From: Gomphosphaeria aponina SAG 52.96 = DSM 107014
GTDB taxonomy: Bacteria > Cyanobacteriota > Cyanobacteriia > Cyanobacteriales > Gomphosphaeriaceae
DNA length: 39,490 nt
Assembly: GCA_016903655.1 (NCBI GenBank)
Contig: JADQBC010000018.1
Location: forward strand, 1-39,490
Direction of reading: 5' to 3'
The translations under genes were made by a program, and so were the position numbers. This document shows, piece by piece, positions 8,484-16,766 of the stretch. Under the pieces are notes generated by a model that saw only the letters and a list, made by a program, of their open reading frames with translations, was not told the origin of the DNA and made no database searches. The first letter of the stretch is position 1. Each line of letters opens with the position of its first letter.

Positions 8484-9332
8484 TTATAGAAGATCGATAT
8501 AAGTCAAAAAATCAGACTCTATCATTGGAGGATACCATGATTTAATTCTATGACCTGCCCAATATTTTGGGGCAAAAAAAAATGCTTTCGGATAAGTCAA
8601 TTTAGCAAAATAAGCTCCCCACCAAGCAAATGTACTAGCTGATAAAATACCACCTTGACACTGCGTCATTATCGCAAAATCTTCAAAACTAGAACCTAAC
8701 GAAATGTAGTAATTTTCTAGGTATCCGAATAAATCCTTAACATAAAAAGGGTCATCTGACAAAAAAATAAAAAAAGGATTAAAAATTTTTGAATTAACAA
8801 TTTTAATACATTCTTGATAATAGGAAGCAGGTAAAACAGCTGGATTATCTTTATCAGGCCATGTTAAGTAATCTCCCCGACGAACATTCACAAAAATAAG
8901 GACTTTTTCTTGTGAGATCGATGCTAATAATTCTTGTGCATACTGAAACAGAGTTGGCTTTAATTTGAAAGACTTAATAACATCTGGATCAAAAAACTTT
9001 TGATTTTGAAAATAAGATTCTTTAACAAAAGTTAATTGTTTTAACAATCCTTCATTAAATATAATCCGACGAGAATTAGTACACTCTTGAATAGTTGTAA
9101 TAATCTTTTTTTGAGATAAAAAATCTAACCTTCTATATAGGCGATAGTAAAAACCCCTTTCTAATCGAGAACTATTATGATTAATAATTTTTGCTTCTAA
9201 TCCGTCAAAAACTGATTGTAGTTGAGAAAATCCTAGAAGAATTAAACTTTCATTCTCTTTACACAAAGACTTGAGAGCCGAATACTGAAATAGTTGATTT
9301 CCTAACCTGCCAGACTCGTGAAATATGAGCAT
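8484..9332 (-). CDS. alpha-1,2-fucosyltransferase, GT11
   Basis: A 282-aa protein of normal length for GT11. The N-terminal family motif is GRLGNQLFQY (residues 8-17). The GDP-fucose binding motif I is VNVRRGDYL near 147-155, where the known family shows H-x-R-R-x-D. The final conserved block is LSASTFAWWGAYFA near 228-241. It transfers L-fucose or a related 6-deoxyhexose from a GDP-sugar onto the growing glycan in the cytoplasm. Presence of this gene suggests the polysaccharide contains fucose. It is preceded by a MITE (9406-9508) and followed by the IS630 relic, so it probably relies on the distant upstream promoter or one inside the MITE. Confidence 0.9.
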   Translation of the reverse strand: MLIFHESGRLGNQLFQYSALKSLCKENESLILLGFSQLQSVFDGLEAKIINHNSSRLERGFYYRLYRRLDFLSQKKIITTIQECTNSRRIIFNEGLLKQLTFVKESYFQNQKFFDPDVIKSFKLKPTLFQYAQELLASISQEKVLIFVNVRRGDYLTWPDKDNPAVLPASYYQECIKIVNSKIFNPFFIFLSDDPFYVKDLFGYLENYYISLGSSFEDFAIMTQCQGGILSASTFAWWGAYFAKLTYPKAFFFAPKYWAGHRIKSWYPPMIESDFLTYIDLL

Positions 9333-9405
9333 TTTGTAATTGTCAAATAATAATTAATTAACTTAATCTTGAAAATTTATTTTTTATTTTCACAAAAGGA
9401 GATTT

Positions 9406-9508
9406 TAAGTACTTGTGCAAAATTATTGTCTTTGGGGCAAGGGCGATCGCCCTTGTCTTGTTAGCTTTTTTTCAAACCAATATGCCATTAATTTTGCCTA
9501 CCTACTTA
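9406..9508. repeat. MITE, family A, copy 1
   Basis: About 103 bp bounded by imperfect inverted ends TAAGTActtgtGCAAAATTA (left) and its partner TAATTTTGCctaccTACTTA (right). The centre is a perfect 18-bp palindrome, CAAGGGCGATCGCCCTTG, built around a HIP1 site. The same ends and the sequence AATATGCCATTAATTTTGCC occur in the composite copy at 21775-22010. The right end overlaps the last codons and stop of the methyltransferase at 9498-10184. No transposase is encoded. Confidence 0.8.
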
Positions 9509-10184
9509 TTAGGGATTTTAATTCCGAAAGTATTAATTTTATACCTTTTTCTAGTTTAGATTCCCGTAGATTTTTTCCATAGTCTTCCCACGCCTTTGCA
9601 TTGACCTGCTGACAGTACTTTGCTAGGGTTAATTTTGCTTCACTAGGAACTGCAATAATAACATCTTCTATTATAACAATGTACTTATCTGAAAATTTTG
9701 ATCTTAAAGTATCAATTACTTGACTGATGCTAGGCCAGTTTTCCAGATGATGTGGAGGTTGAGGAGGAGAAGTAAATAATCTGGCATCATCGATTAAAAT
9801 GAAGTGATCAATAGAAGAACAATTAATTATATTAATCTCTTCAATTAAAGGACACTGATCTTCTTCTCCATAGGTTTCTCCACCAGACCAGTGTGCATCC
9901 AACCAAAAAATAGCCCGTTTGTCTAGCTTATTAATTAATCTATTTAACTGTACTCTCGAATCACCAAAAAGAAATTGTATATTTTTAATATCTTGATATT
10001 TTGTACTAATTTTTTCATATAACTCAGAAGAGAATTCTATTGTAAAAACCGTTTCAAAAAACTCTGACGCCCAAACAGCTGTTCCGCCATAAAAAGTACC
10101 TGTTTCTATAAACTGTCTTATGTTGTATTTTTTTTGCAATAAAGTCACTAATTCTTCGGGTACACCCATTCTAACAAGTCCCAT
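9498..10184 (-). CDS. class I SAM-dependent methyltransferase-like protein
   Basis: A 228-aa Rossmann-type protein. The SAM-binding loop is FIETGTFYGGTAVWA near residues 25-39, followed by an acidic strand end (VFTIEFSSELYEK). RAIFWLDAHWSGGETYGE near 92-108 and HFILIDDARLF near 130-140 are typical of cyanobacterial proteins encoded in glycan clusters. The acceptor is unknown; methylation of a sugar is inferred from context. The last two sense codons and the TAG stop lie within the right end of the MITE at 9406-9508, so the original C-terminus has been replaced. It ends 19 bp after the stop of the DUF268 gene upstream. Confidence 0.75.
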   Translation of the reverse strand: MGLVRMGVPEELVTLLQKKYNIRQFIETGTFYGGTAVWASEFFETVFTIEFSSELYEKISTKYQDIKNIQFLFGDSRVQLNRLINKLDKRAIFWLDAHWSGGETYGEEDQCPLIEEINIINCSSIDHFILIDDARLFTSPPQPPHHLENWPSISQVIDTLRSKFSDKYIVIIEDVIIAVPSEAKLTLAKYCQQVNAKAWEDYGKNLRESKLEKGIKLILSELKSLISR

Positions 10185-10203
10185 TTTTTATCTCCTAAAC
10201 TAA

Positions 10204-10959
10204 TTATAATTTCTGTATTTGATATAGACCAATTCCAAATTTATCATTTTGTTCTTGATTTGTGTAAGTTCTTCCATAAATATATTTTTTTTCAAGAATA
10301 TTGCATTCCGCAAAAATTGTTTTTATATATGTTTCTGAAAATGAACGATGAGCATTAAAAAACGTAATATTTTTATTTCCTAAAACAGGAACTGAAAAAT
10401 ATAAATGTCCCCCCGGTTTTAATACTCTTTTAAGTTCATTAATTGCTTTTTCTGAACCATAAGGATCAAGGGGATCTCCATAACGTCCCAACCCAATATG
10501 TTCTACAACACATAAACTAGATATTGATTCTACACTGTTATCTTCAAAAGGTAACTCTAAGATAGAACCTTTTTTAAAATTTAGGGTTTCTAGCGGAAGT
10601 GAAAGAGGTCTAATATCAACCATTGTCACAGGTACTACTTTAGAAAGTAGCGCCACAAATTTATGATGTGATCCTATATCAACATGATTTTGAGGACGAT
10701 TATTGACTATTTTTTCAAACGCCCAACAATCTTGATAAAAATAAGTTGGTTCAATCACTGTTTCTGCTGTATCGTCTCCCAGACAAGGATAAAGGTTTTT
10801 TAACAATGGTTGCTCATCATCCAATGCCATGCTTTTATAACTACCATAACTTTCCCAAAAACGTTGCCATGCCTTAATATTATTACGCCATAAAGATAAT
10901 TGTCTTTTAGGAGATAGATATTGACGAAAGTATCTTAACATCCATATTATTTCATTCAT
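10204..10959 (-). CDS. DUF268-like methyltransferase fold protein
   Basis: A 251-aa protein whose second half matches the DUF268 pattern: VVEHIGLGRYGDPLDPYGSE, then KAINELKRVLKPGGHLYFSV and FFNAHRSFSETYI. The class I methyltransferase glycine loop is degraded (NHVDIGSHHKFVALLS near 89-104), while the post-strand elements are kept. It therefore could be a methyltransferase or a relative that has lost SAM binding. The N-terminal 80 residues are basic and aromatic (MNEIIWMLRYFRQYL). It is separated by 4 bp from the FkbM-family gene upstream and is clearly part of one operon with it and the ABC ATPase. Confidence 0.78.
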   Translation of the reverse strand: MNEIIWMLRYFRQYLSPKRQLSLWRNNIKAWQRFWESYGSYKSMALDDEQPLLKNLYPCLGDDTAETVIEPTYFYQDCWAFEKIVNNRPQNHVDIGSHHKFVALLSKVVPVTMVDIRPLSLPLETLNFKKGSILELPFEDNSVESISSLCVVEHIGLGRYGDPLDPYGSEKAINELKRVLKPGGHLYFSVPVLGNKNITFFNAHRSFSETYIKTIFAECNILEKKYIYGRTYTNQEQNDKFGIGLYQIQKL

Positions 10960-10963
10960 TTTT

Positions 10964-11701
10964 TTACCTCAATGTTGCTACATGAACTGAAAAACGAGCA
11001 TTTTCTGTACTAGATCGACCAGGAAAAACAGGATTATCTTTGACGATATTACGAACTGAATAACCCAATTGTTTAAGATAGTTCTCAATATCATTGGGGT
11101 TATTACCCATATCAAACGTTGTTTGACCAAATTCAAACACACAACATTTGACCTGATGATTTTTAAGCATATTATTCGCTCCTCGTAAAACTTGGTATTC
11201 TGCACCCTCTACATCAATTTTTAACAAATCTATATATAGTATGTTATTTTGTGTGCAGTAATCGTCAATGGTTGTTGCTTTAACTTCTTCTATATACATT
11301 GGTGTTACTTTAATTCCATATTTTTCTAAAGGACGATTCGCAAGAGAATTCCAGCCAGAATGGTCATCATCGTAAACATGAAGTTTTAAAATGCCTTCTT
11401 GATCAGATACTGCTTTATTATTCAGAATAATTTGAGATCTGTTAGCTAATGTACAAATTGTCGTTAATTTCTCAAAAGTTGATTGACTAGCCTCAAAGGC
11501 ATGAACTTGTCCTGTCTTACCGACAAAACGAGAAAATAATAAAGATAATTCGCCAATATTAGCTCCTACATCAAAAACTGTCATCCCTTCACATAGATAG
11601 TTAATGTAAAAGGTCTGTTCTGCTTTTTCTACTTCTGATGGGGTAGCAAAACCTTTCTTGGGGAAAATTTTATTTAGTATTTTTGAAGTTGTCTTTTTCA
11701 T
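10964..11701 (-). CDS. FkbM family SAM-dependent methyltransferase
   Basis: A 245-aa protein with SAM motif VFDVGANIGELSLLFSRFVG near residues 42-61, then VHAFEASQSTFEKL. The FkbM-family core is YIDLLKIDVEGAEYQVLRGA near 155-175. FkbM enzymes O-methylate sugars or polyketides. In polysaccharide clusters they commonly cap or decorate a glycan. The gene begins 23 bp downstream of the Wzt-type ATPase. In such ABC-dependent export systems a terminal methyl group can be the chain-length signal read by the Wzt C-terminal domain. That link is inference from the gene order. Confidence 0.87.
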   Translation of the reverse strand: MKKTTSKILNKIFPKKGFATPSEVEKAEQTFYINYLCEGMTVFDVGANIGELSLLFSRFVGKTGQVHAFEASQSTFEKLTTICTLANRSQIILNNKAVSDQEGILKLHVYDDDHSGWNSLANRPLEKYGIKVTPMYIEEVKATTIDDYCTQNNILYIDLLKIDVEGAEYQVLRGANNMLKNHQVKCCVFEFGQTTFDMGNNPNDIENYLKQLGYSVRNIVKDNPVFPGRSSTENARFSVHVATLR

Positions 11702-11724
11702 AAAATATAATTGTTATCTAAAAA

Positions 11725-13017
11725 TTAAATATTCACAGTTAAATATTCTTGTGATTGTAAACGCCATTGAGCATCGACTAAGCAAACCCCGTGAGAAATA
11801 GGAGGAACTTCCCCTGATTTATAAAAATCACCCGCCGTTACGGATAACTCTAATACATTATTCAAGGCATCTAAGTAACTACCATTTTTCATTAAAGAAT
11901 AGCTTATCAAATAATTAGAAGGGGCTAAAGGCAACTTGTTAACCCTACAAACAAAAGAACCCTGATGAGGGATAATTCCAAAGTTATCTTGAGTCATTCT
12001 ATTATGTTGTAAAAAAACAGGGACTTCTAATTGAGTTTTAACGCTGATACCAGCAATAACATCCGACAATAGGACTTGAGTTTTGGTGTCATAGTGTAGA
12101 TAAATATTAATGGATTGTCCCGACTGAACTAAATCTAAGATATTTCCATCATCATCTTTTATTTCAATACCAATCACTTTAATTTCACCGCTACCAATTC
12201 GATCTTGACGATCTACTAACGAAATCATACTATTATTCACAGAGGTTAGATATTTAGTAATAGTTTCTGTTTGAGAACCTATATAGTTAACCTTCCCTTT
12301 TGTCAATAAAATTCCTTTCTGACATAACTTTTCGACTGCCGCCATTTGATGACTAACAAATAAAACGGTTCTCCCCTCTTTTGACACATCCTCCATCTTC
12401 CCTAAACATTTCTTCTGAAACTGGGCATCCCCCACCGCTAACACCTCATCCACGATCAAAATCTCAGGCTCTAAATGCGCCGCCACCGCAAACGCTAATC
12501 GCACATACATTCCTGAAGAATAACGCTTAACGGGAGTATCCAAAAACTTTTCCACTTCGGCAAAGGCGACAATTTCATCAAACTTTTTCTTAATTTCCTC
12601 CCGACTCATGCCCAAAATTGCCCCATTGAGAAAGATGTTTTCCCTCCCCGTCAACTCAGGATGAAAACCAGTACCTACTTCCAATAAACTAGCTACTCGC
12701 CCCTTAATAGATATTTTGCCCGTAGTAGGTTCGGTGATACGACTGAGGATTTTTAAGAGAGTGGATTTTCCAGCCCCATTTCGCCCAATGATACCGACTC
12801 GATCCCCTCTTTTAATTTCAAAGGATACGTCTTTTAAAGCCCAAAATTCCTCTGTTTCTGGAGTGTCGGAGGTTTTTTGATCCTTGAGCAGTTTTTGCCC
12901 TAGAGACTTGGCACTGTTGGCGATGACATCCCGTAAGGATGTATAGCGTTTAGGTTTTTCGTGGGCGATAACATATTTTTTGCTCAGATTTTCAACGGTG
13001 ATAATGGTATCCGACAT
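11725..13017 (-). CDS. polysaccharide ABC transporter ATP-binding protein with cargo-binding domain (Wzt type)
   Basis: A 430-aa ATPase. Walker A is GRNGAGKSTLLK near residues 76-88, the signature YSSGMYVRLAFAVAA is near 160-175, and Walker B ILIVDEVLAVGD is near 183-194, with a switch His in VLFVSHQMAAV. The segment VASLLEVGTGFHPELTGREN is typical of the KpsT/RfbE/TagH group. Residues about 265-430 form an extra domain of the Wzt C-terminal type, which binds the modified non-reducing end of the glycan in known O-antigen systems. The N-terminus (ITVENLSKKYVIAHEKPK) also fits. The membrane partner (Wzm/RfbD) is not in this window. Confidence 0.92.
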   Translation of the reverse strand: MSDTIITVENLSKKYVIAHEKPKRYTSLRDVIANSAKSLGQKLLKDQKTSDTPETEEFWALKDVSFEIKRGDRVGIIGRNGAGKSTLLKILSRITEPTTGKISIKGRVASLLEVGTGFHPELTGRENIFLNGAILGMSREEIKKKFDEIVAFAEVEKFLDTPVKRYSSGMYVRLAFAVAAHLEPEILIVDEVLAVGDAQFQKKCLGKMEDVSKEGRTVLFVSHQMAAVEKLCQKGILLTKGKVNYIGSQTETITKYLTSVNNSMISLVDRQDRIGSGEIKVIGIEIKDDDGNILDLVQSGQSINIYLHYDTKTQVLLSDVIAGISVKTQLEVPVFLQHNRMTQDNFGIIPHQGSFVCRVNKLPLAPSNYLISYSLMKNGSYLDALNNVLELSVTAGDFYKSGEVPPISHGVCLVDAQWRLQSQEYLTVNI

Positions 13018-13085
13018 AATTCAATTACCTTATAATAACTTCCTTTTATGATAATAACTTTTTTTGTAACCAATTTGATTTTTAG

Positions 13086-13229
13086 TTAAAAGGTAAAGGT
13101 TTTCAAAAATGCTAAATGTTTTTCTGTATTTAGATGTTTTTGCAAAACTGATAACACGTCAGCTAAATTATAGTCGAGCAAAGAATTTACCGCTAACGCC
13201 AATCTGGGAAAAACTTTACTTTCAATCAA
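13086..13229 (-). pseudogene. unidentified coding relic downstream of truncated methyltransferase
   Basis: A frame shifted from that of the gene at 13222-13524 reads LIESKVFPRLALAVNSLLDY, then NLADVLSVLQKHLNTEKHLA and FLKTFTF with a TAA stop at 13086. It has no start codon and follows a TAA. The composition and regular helix pattern look like the real C-terminus of a protein, but I do not recognise the family. It may be the out-of-frame tail of the truncated upstream gene or the end of another deleted gene. Confidence 0.4.
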
Positions 13230-13524
13230 TTAATCTACGAACATCTTGAATTTCAAAACTAGCTGTTTTAGCTTTACAGCTCAAGGCTCTTTCTGCGGCT
13301 ACAGTTTGGGTTCTTTCGTCCCAGCTTAGTCCCAAGGCGTTATATCCCATAAGTGACCCGTAAATAGTAAAAGCTCCCGTTCCGCAACCAATATCTATCA
13401 GTTTCTCTTGATTTTCAGTCTTCGGAAGTCTCTGTTTAAACCAAATATAACGATCTAAGACTGATAGACCACCGTGAATTAATGTAGCAGGAAAGCCTAT
13501 GATTTTAACCAGTAAAGAGTTCAT
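13222..13524 (-). pseudogene. class I SAM methyltransferase, N-terminal fragment
   Basis: A 100-aa frame. It has a basic N-terminal helix (MNSLLVKIIGFPATLIHGG), then the SAM loop LIDIGCGTGAFTIYGSLMGY near residues 42-61, the adenine-binding acidic residue region LGLSWDERT, and FEIQDVRRL near 90-98. A complete enzyme would continue for 100-200 more residues. Here the frame stops at RLID and the following DNA reads as an unrelated or frameshifted tail (13086-13229). It is probably a decaying gene. It sits between the CgeB-like glycosyltransferase and the ABC ATPase. Confidence 0.75.
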
Positions 13525-13556
13525 TTTTTCTTATACCTAACTTTAGCAAATAAATA

Positions 13557-14576
13557 TTATTTTTCCCCTGATAAAGTTTTTAAAATATATTGCAGGCGAT
13601 CGCCGTAAGTATTTCCCCCTTTAGTAATTAATTTATAAGCGTTATTAGCCAATCTTAATCTTTCTGATTCATTGTCTAATAACCAGCGAGCTTTTGCTAA
13701 CATTTCAGGAATAGTTTTAAAGTAAATTACATTTTCCCCTTCTTCGCCAAAAATTTCTCGATGTTCAGGAGTATCTTCGGTTAACATACAAGCCCCCACA
13801 GCAGGCACTTCAAAACTCCGCATAACATGACCGTCTCGATTAGCTTGTCTTACTAAACATAAAGCTATTTTAGTGCTTTTAATGGCTAAACGCAAGGTTT
13901 TAACATCAGCTTGGCCACGGGTATAAGCTTTAGTTTCAGGAAAACGCTCCCAATATGTTCCATATAAATTTACCTTCATTCCTGCTTTAATTAAAGCATC
14001 AATATAGGGAATGCGATCGCTATCTGCTCCTCCTGCAAACATAACATCAGCAATATAATTTTCTTTTTCTTTATCTGTAGGTATTTCTGGATAAAATAAA
14101 TCAGGATCATAGCCAAATGGTAAATATTTTACATCTCGACAACCAATATTTTTTAAATCATCAATATTGGCACGTCTAGGAGTAAAAATTACATCATAAT
14201 GGGGTAAACATTGAAAAAACCAGGGAGGATAATGAGCTTTATTCCAGGGATCATCTGTGAGAAAATTAAGACGTTTAATACCTAGTTTTCCTATTTGTTG
14301 TAATGCTTGGCTGTTGATAGGAGTAATACCTGTTGTTAACAGCAAATTTGGTTTATTGTTTAAACATTCCTCTAATATTTCTTGACTAAAAGTATTTAGT
14401 TTAGTTGGGTATTTACCTCGAATATGCCAGTTAAATTGTTTGATTAATTTCGGGGCTTCGTAAGCGGATAAAAAACTTAAAAAATATGACTCTATATTAA
14501 ATTTTTGAGATGCTTTCATAAAAGCATCTGCTACATTTGTTCCTCCAGTTCCACCTACAATAATTATTTTCATCAT
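13557..14576 (-). CDS. CgeB-like glycosyltransferase (GT1/GT4 clan)
   Basis: About 340 aa, starting at the ATG of MMKIIIVGGTGGTN. A TTG further upstream (14597) would overlap the preceding gene and is less likely. The N-terminal half carries LLLTTGITPINSQAL and RLNFLTDDPWNKAHYPPWFF, then DVIFTPRRANIDDLK and VKYLPFGYDPDLFYPE. The C-terminal half has RSFEVPAVGACMLTEDTPEH and IYFKTIPEMLAKARWLL. These are hallmarks of the CgeB/DUF3880 plus Glyco_trans_1_2 group, known from spore-coat and other surface glycosylation. The substrate is unknown. Its start lies 5 bp from the stop of the upstream methyltransferase. Confidence 0.82.
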   Translation of the reverse strand: MMKIIIVGGTGGTNVADAFMKASQKFNIESYFLSFLSAYEAPKLIKQFNWHIRGKYPTKLNTFSQEILEECLNNKPNLLLTTGITPINSQALQQIGKLGIKRLNFLTDDPWNKAHYPPWFFQCLPHYDVIFTPRRANIDDLKNIGCRDVKYLPFGYDPDLFYPEIPTDKEKENYIADVMFAGGADSDRIPYIDALIKAGMKVNLYGTYWERFPETKAYTRGQADVKTLRLAIKSTKIALCLVRQANRDGHVMRSFEVPAVGACMLTEDTPEHREIFGEEGENVIYFKTIPEMLAKARWLLDNESERLRLANNAYKLITKGGNTYGDRLQYILKTLSGEK

Positions 14577-14580
14577 TAAA

Positions 14581-15246
14581 TTATTTTTTACCCTCAATAT
14601 AAATAGAAGGTATCCCTTCTTTATTAGATTCTACTTGATTAATTTCACTAATATAATAACTTTGATTATAACTACTTTCTTGAACTTGACTAAAACCATT
14701 TTCAGTTAAGATTTTTTTCAACGATAAAGAATCATACATATATTTATGTTGATGGGGATATCCTTGTAACGAATTAATCAATTTTGCTAAAAAATTACGA
14801 TTTTCTGGATATGTACTTTCTCGATGAAGATTGGCAATAAATAAAAAATCATTGCTTGCTTTTTCTTGTCCTTGATCATAGCTTACAATATATTGTTTAG
14901 CTAATTTGTATAAATCTGGCACTACTATCCTAATTACACCATCTTTTTTTAAGACACGATAAGCTTCACTCATAAATAATTTAGCTGTTTTACTGCTAAG
15001 ATGTTCAAAAACATGAGACGCATAAACAACATCAACGCTATTAGATAAAAAATGCCAGGGTTTTCTTAAATCCATATAATGGGCATTGTTAGAATCATAT
15101 ACTGTGGATTTATGATATTTTTTTACTAAAAGACTTATCAGAGGTAATTTTTGGGACAAACTATTGAGAGAAGAATCGGTATTAATCCATCCTGAAGGAC
15201 GAGTTTGACCACATCCTAAATTTAACATTATTTTTTGATTATTCAT
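14581..15246 (-). CDS. class I SAM-dependent methyltransferase (Methyltransf_11-like)
   Basis: A 221-aa protein with SAM loop LNLGCGQTRPSGWINTDSS near residues 9-27. It continues with VDVVYASHVFEHLSSKTAKL near 71-90 and EAYRVLKKDGVIRIVVPDLY near 96-117. This FEHL/RVLKxDGxIRIVVPDL pattern is shared by many small methyltransferases in cyanobacterial glycan clusters. The acceptor is unknown. It ends 4 bp before the CgeB-like gene and begins 19 bp after the GT2 upstream, in a tight operon. Confidence 0.85.
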   Translation of the reverse strand: MNNQKIMLNLGCGQTRPSGWINTDSSLNSLSQKLPLISLLVKKYHKSTVYDSNNAHYMDLRKPWHFLSNSVDVVYASHVFEHLSSKTAKLFMSEAYRVLKKDGVIRIVVPDLYKLAKQYIVSYDQGQEKASNDFLFIANLHRESTYPENRNFLAKLINSLQGYPHQHKYMYDSLSLKKILTENGFSQVQESSYNQSYYISEINQVESNKEGIPSIYIEGKK

Positions 15247-15265
15247 AAGAGCTTTTAATTTTGTT

Positions 15266-16375
15266 CTAAACAGATTCTTTAAGGTTTAAGTTGTTTTTTT
15301 GACTAGAAAATAATGTTTTAGAAATAGCAAATAAAATGGGTTTTATTTGCTTAAATAGGTTAATAGGAGTAATTAAACCTACTAGGCAAATTATAACATA
15401 AACTAAATATAATCTGATAGTTCTTAACCATCCTATATCTAAACCTAAAAAGGTATTTTTCGGTTGAAAACCTAAACAAAGACCTAAAGAATATTTCCAA
15501 GATTGTACTTTCCTATATTCAATAATCCAAAAAGGATAGGTAAATAAATAAAGTTGAAGAAATATTTTTTCTAATAAACGACTACGGTTAGAATTATCTA
15601 AATAGGGATCAATTGCATCTGCTATTAATCTTCCTATTTGTACCATTGGTAATTTTCTTTCAATAATTGGACAAGGATCAAGTTTTGGTTTAATATAACT
15701 ATCAACACTTTCTCCTGTAATTTGGATATCTTTTCTGGCTGCTGACATATCTAATTCTAACAAAGAATGACCACTAGCGATGATTCTTGATATGATATAC
15801 ATTTGGTACATTTCTGAACCATCCCATTTATTAGTAGTATGTTTTTGGGCTAATTCTCTATCAACTAAAATCCCTGTGACAAATGCTAAATTACGAAAGT
15901 GTGTTACTGCTATTTCTACTCCCGAACCTACTAAGTTAGATTGACGAATTCGCCAATTTTTTTCGCCTGTTTCCCAGTCTTCAAAATTAGTAATTATTGC
16001 TCCTATTGATTCATACTTTTGAATTTCTTGATATAAATCTTCAAGGGTTGTATTTGATGCTAAACAATCATCATTTCCATGTAAAAAGCAATATTTACCT
16101 TTAGCCAAAGCAATACTTTCTTTCATATTACTATCATAACGTAGATTGGTTTCTTGCTTTTTATAAATAAAGGATAAACCAGAACTTTGTAAATAATTTA
16201 TCAAGTCTTGTTCTTTTCCATCTGTAGAACAATCATCAGAAATGCAAACTTCAAAATCTTTAAAAGTTTGGCTTGCTAATACTTTACAGGCTTCTATTAA
16301 GAAAGAAGTTCGATTATACTGAGGAATGCAGATGGAAAAAAAGAGATTTTGCGTACTAAGGTTAGTAAGTAACAT
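15266..16375 (-). CDS. glycosyltransferase family 2 with C-terminal membrane segment
   Basis: A 369-aa GT-A enzyme. The start motif is FFSICIPQYNRTSFLIEA, then FKDFEVCISDDCSTDGKEQD near 38-57 with the first nucleotide-binding Asp. The metal-binding block is YCFLHGNDDCLASNTTLEDL near 95-114, where HGNDD replaces the usual DxD. The C-terminal quarter has a hydrophobic stretch (RLYLVYVIICLVGLITPINL, about 320-340), so the protein is probably anchored at the inner membrane. It starts 17 bp after the stop of the HTH-glycosyltransferase chimera and could be driven by the IS607-derived promoter at 16738-16766. Confidence 0.85.
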   Translation of the reverse strand: MLLTNLSTQNLFFSICIPQYNRTSFLIEACKVLASQTFKDFEVCISDDCSTDGKEQDLINYLQSSGLSFIYKKQETNLRYDSNMKESIALAKGKYCFLHGNDDCLASNTTLEDLYQEIQKYESIGAIITNFEDWETGEKNWRIRQSNLVGSGVEIAVTHFRNLAFVTGILVDRELAQKHTTNKWDGSEMYQMYIISRIIASGHSLLELDMSAARKDIQITGESVDSYIKPKLDPCPIIERKLPMVQIGRLIADAIDPYLDNSNRSRLLEKIFLQLYLFTYPFWIIEYRKVQSWKYSLGLCLGFQPKNTFLGLDIGWLRTIRLYLVYVIICLVGLITPINLFKQIKPILFAISKTLFSSQKNNLNLKESV

Positions 16376-16392
16376 TTTTTTATTTGTGATAA

Positions 16393-16731
16393 CTACAATA
16401 AGGCTGATAATAAATCATGGGGGCGCTTTTTGTCAATTAGTTTAGCAGCAAATAAAATAATTGGTCTGCCTTGCTCTAAACCCAGAGACTGCCTGAATGC
16501 TTCTCTGTTTTCATGGGCCTGTTTTGCCTTCTCCTGAAAATACTCATTATCCACTGCATAAGGCATGGGAAAAAGAACCTCTTCCGCTCTAAAATGACCA
16601 TTGGCGGTGCGGGTAGGGGTAATCTTTCCCTCATCTTCCCATCGTCTTAATGTAGCTTGAGCCACACCCAATATTTTAGATGCTTCTGATATCGGTACTT
16701 TTTTACTCATTTCCTTGATTGCTTTGCTCAC
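16393..16731 (-). pseudogene. chimera: IS607 TnpA DNA-binding domain fused to glycosyltransferase fragment
   Basis: A 112-aa frame with two unrelated halves. Residues 1-49 (KVPISEASKILGVAQATLRR, WEDEGKITPTRTANGH) are the MerR-like HTH that starts IS607-type serine recombinases. Residues 50-112 (EVLFPMPYAVDNEYFQEKAK, then RPIILFAAKLIDKKRPHDLL) are the middle of a GT4 glycosyltransferase: the acceptor-donor linker and the start of the donor domain. The N-terminal part of the same glycosyltransferase is at 16746-17330. No recombinase catalytic domain remains. The start is GTG at 16731, or ATG at 16710. The protein stops after SALL, so the donor domain is also cut short. Confidence 0.85.
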
Positions 16732-16737
16732 GTATCT

Positions 16738-16766
16738 ATTATAGCTTAGAAAAAAAATAAATTCAA
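16738..16766 (-). promoter_or_regulatory. sigma70-type promoter from IS607 left end
   Basis: On the minus strand the sequence reads TTGAAT (16766-16761), a 17-bp spacer and a perfect TATAAT (16743-16738). A transcription start would fall near 16731, which is the GTG of the chimera, so that GTG could be used leaderless. The ATG at 16710 is the alternative, with an AAGGA placed too close (2 nt). The promoter lies inside the sequence that terminates the split glycosyltransferase and probably belongs to the inserted element. Confidence 0.65.
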
